DNA of 64,000 nucleotides, from contig NC_091870.1 of assembly GCF_019399895.1 (NCBI RefSeq), positions 5,315,001 to 5,379,000 on the forward strand. The letters are read 5' to 3'. Within the stretch, counting starts at the first letter, position 1. Each line of letters opens with the position of its first letter. Below are positions 1-8,373 of this stretch, piece by piece. Under the pieces are notes generated by a model that was not told where the DNA came from, did not search any database, and worked only from the letters and a program-made list of their open reading frames with translations. The position numbers were made by a program, and so were the translations under genes. Origin of the DNA: Cardiocondyla obscurior (Eukaryota; Arthropoda; Insecta; Hymenoptera; Formicidae).

Positions 1-1462
1 TATTGTCGATCACGTGTATTATTGCGGTTGATAGGAACACATGAGCCCGGCTCCCCTCAACCGTCTCGCGCGCGAGCAAGGCCGTCATCTCGCCCGAACT
101 CGCCGACGGGCCCGCCGATCCCGCCGACGCAACCGATGCCCCGCCGATCGCCCCGTCGGTCCCCCTGGTCGGCAGATGCAACAATGTGTTGTGCTTAAGG
201 CTGCACGACCGGCAACCAGCCACCGGACACTGCGCCGCCCGATGGGTGGAGGAGCGCAGGCAATTCAAACAAAGATTTTTCTTTCGGATCTCTGTTATCC
301 GTTGATTTGCCGATAACGCACCGAACGCCCCACACGCATAAACGGAGTGCTCCCCCCCGCAATATGTGCAGCTCATCCTTGACGCGGTTGCGTGCAGCGC
401 CTGTCGTCTGCCGTCAGACCGCGTTTGTGCTCGGGTGTCACTTCGCCTTGGAGCCGTGCTTGGCTCTTTTCGTGCTAACGTCTCTAAAATGACGCTTCGA
501 TGCGTCAAGAATTTTTTGAATTGTTTTAAACTCGGCAATTCCGTATCCCTTAGCGATGCTTGCCATTTTTCCGCGGTCACATTGTCTAATTTTTCGCTTA
601 ACATGTATACTAACAGATCGTCCCAAGCGTCCGCGCTTCTTTTTAGTGCCTTGAGCGCGCCTATGTGTCGCGATACCCCGTCGCAGATTCTCCTCAAATC
701 CGCCGCATTCTCTCGATGCATTCGCGGTAGCTCGAGGATCGCCCGAATATGCGCATACACTATTGCTCGCCGATCGTCGTATCGATCCTTCAATAACTCC
801 CAGGCCCCTTCGTAATTTGCCCCCGAAACCTCCAAAGCCGCGATCACATTTTTTGCTTCGTCTAACAAAGAAGCTCTCAAATAGTGAAATTTTTGCACGT
901 CTGTTAACGGCTCGTTTTCGTGGATCAGGCTATTGAAGGTATCGTGGAACGTGACCCATTCTTCATATTTGCCCGAGAAAGTCGGTAGATTAATCTTCGG
1001 CAAACGCACAAAGGTCAGGGGCTCTCGGCCGCCGCTGCCTTCGCTGCCGCTACTACCCGGAACAGGCGACGGACGGGCCGACGCAGTTCCGCCCGCCGGA
1101 CGAGTCAATCGCGTCAATTTCGCCCTCAACGAAAAATAAGTTTTTTCAAACGAGTCGCGATCTCTAGCCTCGCGCTCGTCTAGATCCTCAATTCGCGCTT
1201 GCACGTCCGAGTATTCTTGATTGTACTCGCCCAACCGCTCGCGCCGCTCGGCTAACTCAAAACGAATTTCATCGTCTATTTCGTCTAACATTGCGTTGCT
1301 CGTGAATGTCTCTATCCGTGTGACCGCGGACTTGATCGCCGCACGCTTCTTTTTTAACGACGCTAATTGTTTAGCGGCCGTCGCTGCCGCCGTCGATGCG
1401 GCCGTCGTTGCCGCCGTCGCCGCCGATCCCGTCGCCGCGGACGATGCAACGGGTTGGGACAT
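1..1462 (-). CDS. BEL/Pao retrotransposon Gag, partial (runs off the left edge)
   Basis: An open minus-strand frame starts with the ATG at 1462-1460 (MSQP) and continues without a stop to base 1. It is closely related in sequence and order to the complete BEL Gag at 53647-52160. It has an Ala-rich and Lys/Arg-rich N-terminus, then a coiled region of the RFELAERRERL type. The DUF1759-type Gag core (LPKINLPTFSGKYEEW) lies around bases 1000-930. A Cys/His zinc-binding region follows (bases about 385-200, CTYCGGEHS-like then CLNC). Gag binds and packages the element RNA in the cytoplasm. Pol would lie to the left, outside the window. No frame break is visible here, unlike in the second BEL copy. 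The start is chosen because both copies begin MSQP at the same place. Confidence 0.85.
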   Translation of the reverse strand, partial: MSQPVASSAATGSAATAATTAASTAAATAAKQLASLKKKRAAIKSAVTRIETFTSNAMLDEIDDEIRFELAERRERLGEYNQEYSDVQARIEDLDEREARDRDSFEKTYFSLRAKLTRLTRPAGGTASARPSPVPGSSGSEGSGGREPLTFVRLPKINLPTFSGKYEEWVTFHDTFNSLIHENEPLTDVQKFHYLRASLLDEAKNVIAALEVSGANYEGAWELLKDRYDDRRAIVYAHIRAILELPRMHRENAADLRRICDGVSRHIGALKALKRSADAWDDLLVYMLSEKLDNVTAEKWQASLRDTELPSLKQFKKFLTHRSVILETLARKEPSTAPRRSDTRAQTRSDGRRQALHATASRMSCTYCGGEHSVYACGAFGALSANQRITEIRKKNLCLNCLRSSTHRAAQCPVAGCRSCSLKHNTLLHLPTRGTDGAIGGASVASAGSAGPSASSGEMTALLARETVEGSRAHVFLSTAIIHVIDN

Positions 1463-1763
1463 AATGTCAATTCGCGATTATTAAGACAATGGTCGTTATA
1501 TTACTCGTGAACAATAGCGCAATCGATTCTACTGACTTTAAGCACAGATCCGTACAATTAGGCACAAAATTCAATATAATACAATATCGGTGCAGCTCCT
1601 ACACAGCTTACCGCTATCGTCGTCAGGCCTCTCAATGATAGTCTCGATTCTCCCGGGCTGGCCCTTGTGGCTCTGTCCAGTCCCGCACTCCGATCTTAAC
1701 GTCGCAGCCGCACTCCGTGGTCGAATGGTCACCTTGTCGCTGCTCGCCCTTGCCGAACTGTAG

Positions 1764-1781
1764 ATCCGGCTCGAAGGACCA
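1764..1781 (-). other. Primer-binding site of the left BEL element (tRNA-Tyr-like)
   Basis: On the plus strand ATCCGGCTCGAAGGACCA ends one base before the LTR. It matches what I recall as the 3' end (with CCA) of insect tRNA-Tyr. The same 18 bases occupy the same place in the BEL element at 53943-53960, so the two are related elements. The tRNA assignment is from memory. Confidence 0.7.
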
Positions 1782-1782
1782 A

Positions 1783-2471
1783 TGTTACGAGAAAATGCCA
1801 ACTAGATTCGGCACCGTGATTCTCGCGTCGGTTAGGTTCACGAGTGGTCGTCTCCGGGATGCAGGTGGAGGAAAATGCAATGACTCGAACTCGATGTTTC
1901 AATAATAGAACCGTAACCGTTTTTATTGTGCGTTCCACAAATGCGGAACCGTGGTAACGAGTAGCGAATACAGAAAATTGCGCGCGTACGTAAGCCGGAC
2001 GTGTTTTTACATAAAGACGGTGTAACTTTTTTCGAGAGACTCTGCCCGGTGTTTTTGGACGCGCTATTTATATTCGATCTCCTTCCTTTAATTTTCGATA
2101 CATTTCAACGAACTTCTGAGTTCATTGCTCCGGAATTATTAGCTTGTCCTTAAGACGCGTCGCTGTCTATATTTATTTTGCGTGTTTATATCGAGTTATT
2201 TCGTTTTCGTCCGCGCGCTTTGTTCCGTCGATCTTTTTTGAACAATCTGGTCATTTTCAATTATCCGAACAGTGTGCGACTACTATCCGCACGTGCCGCG
2301 CTTACCTTTTTATATGCCTACTATTTACAGAAAACTCTAAAATTTCCTTTGTCTGTTCGCTCGCGAGTCGTTATCCTCTGTGTTTTTCTTTTCGGTTATT
2401 ATAATAAATATATAATAAATATGTTTATGTACAGTGGCCTCGTCATAGCCAAGAAAAATATGTTACAATAA
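1783..2471 (-). repeat. 5' LTR of the left BEL element (far border uncertain)
   Basis: The sequence begins TGTTACGAG directly after the primer-binding site, as an LTR should. No matching CGTAACA end was found. The right border is set provisionally at a TGTTACA near 2471, where the sequence turns into T-rich simple DNA. The LTR is unlike that of the second BEL element (47761-54412), although their Gag genes and primer-binding sites match. The LTR may be truncated. Confidence 0.5.
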
Positions 2472-2520
2472 GTCTTTTTTTTAATTTTAATTTTGTTTTG
2501 TTTAATTTTTTTTTTATAAT

Positions 2521-2616
2521 ACCATGTGCACAGAGAAATCATATTTTTTATAAATAAATTGTTATTTCGCTGTAGCAATTTATTTATAAAAAATATGATT
2601 CCTCTTTGCACATGGT
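2521..2616. repeat. Short inverted repeat (hairpin)
   Basis: Two arms of about 41 bp (2521-2561 and 2576-2616) are nearly perfect reverse complements separated by 14 bases. Both ends read ACCATGTGCA. It could be a very small foldback or MITE-like insertion. No target duplication could be assigned. Confidence 0.7.
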
Positions 2617-2691
2617 CTTTAAGATGGACAGGACAAAATAGGCAAAGCGAGCAAATCTGGCAAAGATCTGTTATTTCTATATGCACGCATA

Positions 2692-3677
2692 TTACGAAGC
2701 TCCAGATATCGCCACGTTCCGGTACAAAATTTGCGCTTGACCTGTCATATCGACGCCGTGCAAGTTCGGCGACGGCTTTAGCCTCCTCTTGACGAATTGG
2801 ACATACGCGTTGGTTGGCGCCGGTTCGTTGGTATACGTTCTATCTGAACGCACAACTACGCCATCTCGGTCTTCATCACTTATGGTAGTGAGCACGAGTG
2901 GGCGCGAGTCGTAATCGGCATTACTTGGGAACTCTCGCATTTGATACATGCTTTGGAAGCGTCCCATAGTCTGACACCATTTAGCGACAATAACATCATT
3001 GATTTGCCAACATGGTTCAGGTTGAGCTGGTCGATTAAGAGGAGTGACATGGTAAATCACGCCACGAGAACGTGAATTAAATCTCCCCAAAGAATAGAGT
3101 AAATCGGCGAGCGTGGCAGGAATTGGTATCAATCTGTCAATCCTGACAAAGTGGTCTGCTCGACGCATCTTCTCCTTCTCGTAAACATCTTGAACTCTCT
3201 TCAAGATGAGTTTTCCACATGCGGATGAATTCCTGTCTCGTGATGACAAGGTCTGCCATCGTTAGTTGTTCCATCTGATCGAAGGTAGCTCCCGAGAGCG
3301 TGTCTTGTCCATCGATGGACACGGGAAACTTTTGTACTAATCAGTCTTGGTCTCGGCGACCGAAGGCTGATAGAGTCTCTCCTGTTAATGACGGAATCTG
3401 AAGCCCTAGTGGGCGATTCAATGTGGAGGGTTTTGCAACACTCTTTAGTGTTGGTGCTGCAGACAGTACGACATTCGTTGCTTCCGCTTTCTCTGTCCTT
3501 TGCTCTAGCGGCTTTTCGCTCATCCTCCAGGATTAATTTCCTAACTGAAGAACTTTGTAAATTGTAAGGACAAGCCTTACGGATACGATCAGCGGCTTTA
3601 GGGTATCTCTTGACACTCCTTTGACTGTTAGACATAAAATATACTTGGCTTCTTAGAAGATATAGTGTAAGTGGCAA
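2692..3677 (-). pseudogene. Unidentified protein-coding relic
   Basis: I do not recognise this gene. Minus-strand coding-like sequence runs from 3677 to 2692 in at least two frames: 158 codons at 3677-3201, a second frame at 3322-3137, and 185 codons at 3249-2692. The last has an even, protein-like composition, with stretches such as RADHFVRIDRLIPIPATLAD, CWQINDVIVAKWCQ and FVKRRLKPSPNLHG. The frames overlap in a way that suggests one gene broken by frameshifts near 3320 and 3200. It could come from a transposon or from an old viral insertion. No zinc knuckle, DDE, RT or membrane segment is visible. Confidence 0.4.
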
Positions 3678-4070
3678 CAGTTTTTACACACTTATCCAAG
3701 CTACTTATTATCATAAACTTTTGTTTACATACCAGGTTGAATACCTCTTACTAGCACTCAATTCTTTGCTCCTAGTACTCTAGCGAGCGATGATTATCTC
3801 AGTGGTAAAATTATCGTCAGTTGATTTTTACCCAAATTAAATGCCTAATTGTCGTTCTCTTCTGCAAAAAGAAAAAAAAACAATCAGGTCCTTGCTTTTG
3901 TTTAATTTTTATTCGTCCGATCTTTGTTTCCTAACTCAACAGTACTTTAGTCGGATAAATAATGTTCGTTGAACATCGAATAAATAGTCGCATGACATTG
4001 CATCCAATACGCGCGTACAGTACTGAGGCAACGTAACTTTTGTTTTCTAGCCTATTCTATCTGAAAAAAA
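3678..4070. other. AT-rich stretch, nothing recognised
   Basis: Non-coding AT-rich sequence between the unidentified relic and the first LDL-receptor-like exon. No open frame, repeat pair or RNA gene is apparent. Confidence 0.5.
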
Positions 4071-5234
4071 ACAATGCAAAAAAGATGAATTTCGATGTAA
4101 AAATTAAGATTTCATACCGGAAGCGAAGTTCTGCGACCTGGTGAAGGACTGTTCAGATGGAAGCGATTAGTACGCCAATTGTGTACGCGATGTAAGTAAA
4201 TCGATGCGAATTTTCCGTCTGTTATCTCGCAGCGTTTGCTATTGTTCCATGCTTATTGATTTTCTTGAAATAATAAACTCTGCTTTTATTGCACAGCTGA
4301 ACTGCACCGAAAGGTTTCGATGCAAAGATCAGCATTGCGTATTTATGGAATGGGTTTGCCACGGCAAAAAAGATTGTCCCGATGGTAACGACGAATGGAA
4401 CTGCTGTAACTTTTTTTTAGATTTATAATTATTGCAGCAATAAAATTTATGTATATATCGTATACAATTTTTCTTCACGCTTTTCCAGCAAATAATACGA
4501 CCGATTGCGATTACAAAACTTCTCGCTGTTTGTGTAAGAATTATCGAAGTATATCTCTTAACGCAATATGCAATGAAAAGGATGATTGTGGTGATGGATC
4601 GGATGAAGGTGCTGGTTGTAAGTATGCTGTATTTCAAATTTTAATTATTGTTGCTTTTTATTGTTATAGAATAAAACCTTGATATAATCTGTACTGCGTA
4701 CTGATGTATTGCGAAGCATTGCCATACGTTGCTATATATTTCTATTGTATTGCACGTATTGTTAGTAGTTTCTGTTTTATTGTTGTATTATCATAATATA
4801 TGAATTTACAGAAAAAATGTACAATGATTCCCACCTGTTCATCCCTCGTGAGCATTATATTAATTTTTTTCTCTTTTAGGTACATCTACTGTAATATATT
4901 TGCAATATAAGATTCCTGATAATTCTATCTATTTAATGTAACGCGAGCACACAATGCAATTGTAATGGATACTAAGAAGTTGTGACTGTCATTGGTATTG
5001 TCTCGGAGCATCAGCTCATCTTCTTTATCTAGGAGCTTCAGTTCCTCTCTGACCGTCACGCAGTACGTTAATAAAAGTTCTTATCTTACTTCTGTCTTGT
5101 CATCTTAAATATAACATCTACTTGTTCATCAACGAGATGCAACGTAAACTCTGAATGCAAGCAAACTCCTAAAGAAAGTATATGTGTCTGTAAACCAGAC
5201 TACGAATTACTAAGTGATAATCGCACTTGCACAG
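4071..5234 (+). pseudogene. LDL-receptor-family gene relic, LDLa and EGF exons
   Basis: Several exon-like blocks encode the cysteine-rich modules of lipoprotein/vitellogenin-type receptors. Block 1 (about 4071-4193) reads as an LDLa module (DEFRCKN, VKDCSDGSD) with two in-frame stops and ends at a GTAAGT donor. Block 2 (4297-4405) follows a TTGCACAG acceptor and reads CTERFRC, CHGKKDCPDGNDEWNC. Block 3 (4489-4617) follows TTTTCCAG, reads KDDCGDGSDE and ends at GTAAGT. Block 4 (about 5110-5234) is EGF-like (CNVNSECKQT, CVCKPDYELLSDNRTC) and ends at GTAAAA, but I see no AG acceptor before it. Phases and cysteine spacing fit the family. Stops and the missing acceptor indicate a decayed, unprocessed gene. 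Which receptor it was cannot be decided. Confidence 0.75.
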
Positions 5235-6525
5235 GTAAAAAGTAAAGAAACGTAATAATGTTCGAATTATATTCTAATTTCGTGTGTTAGCGGCTCGATG
5301 TGTCAGGTTGTATGTGACGTTCGCGTGTTCGATCAGCGGGTCAACCGAGCGTCAGTGTTTTTGTTGTTTATGTCGAGCGATATACGGCTTCAATGTAATG
5401 TATTGCGATAAAAGTTTATGTCCAAATTTTTCCTTATTATATTTTTGTTTAAATGCAGCTTCCAGCATTTTCTAGATAATTCTTTATGACGTATTTCCGC
5501 TTGCTTGATATGTCTCGAACCTTCGAGAGGTAGAAAAAATGTATTTAAGGAGATACCACGTCGAGTTCTTCACATTGTATTCGGTGCTATTTAGACTGTG
5601 CAGTTGTTTGTAAAAACTTGTTATTACACGTAGCAAGTTCTCGGTATCAACCGCAGGATTTTGTAAATCTAGTGCGAATTTTTCGAAACTGACTTTGTAA
5701 ATATAGACTTTTTTTTTTGAATGTATTAAGGCTTGGGATTCTCTGTTTTTTTCAGCATTCCACTCTGTATCGTATGCTATTTTCGTTTCTTACAATACAA
5801 ATAATGATATAAAAATTATATTTTATTTGTCTAACAAGTTTGTTTTTTTTTTTTTGGTGAGTGCATCAATTTGAAAAATCGCTGTAACTTGAATATTTGT
5901 AAAACTAGATGGATTTATTTTACATTATTGTATACAATATTTATGCACAGAAACATGAGGAGATCAATAGATTTTAATTAGAATGCGCAAACATCTTTTA
6001 TAATGAAGCGGTCGCCGCTCACGCTCTGTTCACGTCACGTTGAACGTGTCCGCTAAATACCACACTGGGCGTAAGTTCAGTCGAGTTGAGAAGCACAATG
6101 AGTCCACAAATAAGAGAACACAAAATTATATTTTCGCGTGTAAATCTATTGTCTGATTTTGAGTCTATTCTGCCGCGAGTATCACTGAACCTCTTGGCGT
6201 TGATGAGATGACAATGGTGATGTATCTGTAGTTTGCGCTGAGTTGCTCCATTTTATAAATTGAGAAAGCTTACAATTTTAACTAAGTAGCTACCGTTGAG
6301 TCGTCCTAATCGCCAATGTAAATCTTGAGTTACACAATTCGTGCACGTGTTATCACATTGAGTGCCAACGTACAAATTGCCGGCACCGGAACCGGCATCG
6401 AGCGGGCGGAACATCAAAGCGCCGCTAATAGATTAACGGATCGATTAGAATTTAATCGGCGCTGCCGTGCGCTGAGGTGCTGCCGCTGGTGGGCGCGGTA
6501 CATTTAATCGCATTATTATACACTC
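5235..6525. other. Unassigned sequence with poly-T tracts and a GC-rich island
   Basis: No convincing coding exon. It contains two T-rich tracts (about 5710 and 5845) and a GC-richer part at about 6320-6500 that looks unlike its surroundings and may be an old insertion. Short ORFs here have no recognisable domain. Confidence 0.4.
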
Positions 6526-6575
6526 GAATTTTGATTGCACCTATCAGTCGGACGAGCAAAATTGTGGTATGCATA
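6526..6575 (+). pseudogene. Possible remnant of another LDLa module
   Basis: A short frame reads FDCTYQSDEQNCG, which resembles the C-terminal end of an LDLa repeat (DC-x-x-x-SDE-x-NC). It lies between the LDLa/EGF exons to the left and the EGF-like exon at 12470, so it fits the same broken gene. It is too short to be certain. Confidence 0.4.
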
Positions 6576-7013
6576 AGTGATAATTACGATAACAAATGTT
6601 ACATTCTAATTCTGCCTTTATTTATTAATTACTTTACTTGATATTCATAAATATTTTATAATTTTTCACGTTTCCGGACAATCTCCCGGTTTGTAAACGT
6701 AGTAATGAAGAATCAAGCAATGTTAAAATCAAAATCCTATGTGTTTATGTATTTATTTTAACAAGATTACAAATATTAATAAGTTATATATTTCTTTGAT
6801 AGGTGAGAATTCTGACGACATACAAAAAAAATTTATACATAAAATATATCGTATATTAGGAATTATTTGTTGCGTGTTTTATATTTATATTCTACTTTTG
6901 TTTATGGATAAACTTAAAACGATAAACTTTATGGAATATCCATCAATCACTCAGCGATAAAGGCCAGAGTATGTATTACATTATGGCGTTACTTTTTTAT
7001 TACAAAAAAATAT

Positions 7014-7305
7014 TGTTACGCCCGGTATACGGAGCAGCATGAAGCTGCCTGCTCGCTCTGAGGTTTCGGTTCCCCGTTGCCAGGGGAACGAAGATGTTTG
7101 ATTATGGTTAAAATGACAGTTCTGCCCGTGTCTCGTATCGGTGCAGACGTTGTATCGTTTGTTTGCTCTTTTATTAAATCGTTCTCGTTCATTTCTATAC
7201 AGACGTCTTTCTTTCTTTCGCGGAGCTCAGGCGCCGCGAGTGTGAGTGAGTGAGTGAAAGAGACGCGAACGCGGAGACGCTCGCCGACCCGTTCCCGGGG
7301 TAACA
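7014..7305 (+). repeat. 5' LTR of Gypsy A
   Basis: Begins TGTTACGCCCGGTATACGG and ends GGGGTAACA immediately before the primer-binding site. Paired with 12133-12423. Confidence 0.92.
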
Positions 7306-7308
7306 TTT

Positions 7309-7326
7309 TGGGGGCTCGTCCGGGAT
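7309..7326 (+). other. Primer-binding site, tRNA-Pro type
   Basis: TGGGGGCTCGTCCGGGAT lies three bases after the LTR. It is the well-known proline-tRNA primer-binding sequence used by gammaretroviruses such as murine leukaemia virus. Its last bases overlap the ATG at 7325. Copy B has the identical site. Confidence 0.85.
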
Positions 7327-7516
7327 GGCTACGCATACGGCGAAGAGGAGGCGATCCCGTCAGGAGGATCCTGCTTTGTCTGAGGCGGCGGCGTTTGAGT
7401 CGCTCCGTCAGGAGATGCGTCAGCTGCGGGTCGAGCAGGAGCAGAGGGAGGAGAGTCTGCGATACGTCTGCGCGATGATACAATCACGAGGATGCAGAGC
7501 CGAATCCTGCAGCTAA
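7325..7516 (+). CDS. Short leader ORF overlapping Gag (Gypsy A)
   Basis: A 63-codon frame whose ATG overlaps the primer-binding site. It encodes a basic start (AKRRRSRQED) and a helix-rich stretch (ESLRQEMRQLRVEQEQREES) suited to a coiled coil. It overlaps the Gag ATG at 7492 by 25 bases in another frame. Copy B keeps the same ORF (26417-26226) with the same stop. It may be the true Gag N-terminus, joined to the rest by a frame change near 7455-7490, or a separate leader peptide. The sharing by two copies means the arrangement predates both insertions. Confidence 0.5.
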   Translation: MATHTAKRRRSRQEDPALSEAAAFESLRQEMRQLRVEQEQREESLRYVCAMIQSRGCRAESCS

Positions 7517-8247
7517 GTCCCTCCAATAATTTATCGCGCGTCTCCGGTGTTCTTCTGGCGGAGGGGGGCGCGAGTTTCGTTCCGGATGTCCCTCCGGTTG
7601 AGGGTGACGCGCGTTCCGTGTCCGGGTTGAATTTAAAATTAGATACGTATGACGGTTCCGTTCCATTGCGGGAGTTTTTCTCCCAATTTGATTTGATCGC
7701 TCGGGCGAAGCAGTGGGGACAGGAGGCGAGAACTGTTGCCCTTGTTTCTTGCTTTTGGGGCAGAGCGCGTTCGGTTCTCTGTACTTTTCAGGATTCCGAG
7801 GGCATGGGCTACGCGGAGCTTAGAGCAAAGCTCGAGTTGTGTTTCGGGGAACCGCGGTCTTCTCAAAATTATTATTCTCTTTTTACAAATCGGAGACAGA
7901 AGGAAGGGGAGGATTTTGCTTCTTTTGGGACGGAATTAGAGCGGTTATCTCAGTTAGCTTATCCTGAATGTCCCTATGAAGTACGGGACAAGATCGCTTG
8001 TGCACAGTTCATTTCTGCGTTGTTAGATGGTAGGGTTAGGAGAACGCTGCAATTAGAAGGGATCTCTTCATTTAAAAAGGCGATAGAGAGATCGAAAGTG
8101 ATCAAGACGATTTTCGGGGAATCTTTCGATAGGAGAGCGTCAGGTTTTCAGGGGCGCGCGAGTTCTTTTAGAAATTTTAATTCTTTTCGTTCGGAAAAGT
8201 CCAGGGGGACGTTAGAGAAAATGAAGGAAAGGGGGAAAGTTCGGTGA
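7492..8247 (+). CDS. Gypsy A Gag (capsid part)
   Basis: A 251-codon ORF in the position of Gag. The capsid-like core runs from about residue 44 (LNLKLDTYDGSVPLREFFSQ) to about 200, with the usual helices including LEKLSQLAYPE-like and RVRRTLQLEG segments. It ends with a basic tail (RGTLEKMKERGKVR). The zinc knuckle is not in this frame: it follows directly in the -1 frame. Gag assembles the cytoplasmic particle that packages element RNA. The start is the first ATG of this frame after the short leader ORF. Confidence 0.8.
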   Translation: MQSRILQLSPSNNLSRVSGVLLAEGGASFVPDVPPVEGDARSVSGLNLKLDTYDGSVPLREFFSQFDLIARAKQWGQEARTVALVSCFWGRARSVLCTFQDSEGMGYAELRAKLELCFGEPRSSQNYYSLFTNRRQKEGEDFASFGTELERLSQLAYPECPYEVRDKIACAQFISALLDGRVRRTLQLEGISSFKKAIERSKVIKTIFGESFDRRASGFQGRASSFRNFNSFRSEKSRGTLEKMKERGKVR

Positions 8248-8373
8248 ATCCTAGGAAGTATAAAGGGAATAAGTTTTCTCGGGAGACGAAGGGGGGCTCG
8301 GGAGAGTGTTGGCTTTGTGGGAAGCCGGGACACTTCCAGAATCAGTGCCCTACCCGTAAGGAAAACTCGGAAT
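8244..8373 (+). CDS. Gypsy A nucleocapsid zinc knuckle in the -1 frame
   Basis: Overlapping the Gag stop, the -1 frame encodes a basic stretch and a CCHC knuckle, CWLCGKPGHFQNQC, ending in a TAG at 8371-8373. Pol continues in a further -1 frame. Copy B keeps the knuckle open although two nearby G runs differ in length (6 versus 8 G and 3 versus 4 G, net plus three bases). This suggests selection on the frame at some time. The knuckle would bind the RNA genome if expressed by frameshifting. No classical slippery heptamer in the right phase was found at the junction. Confidence 0.65.
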
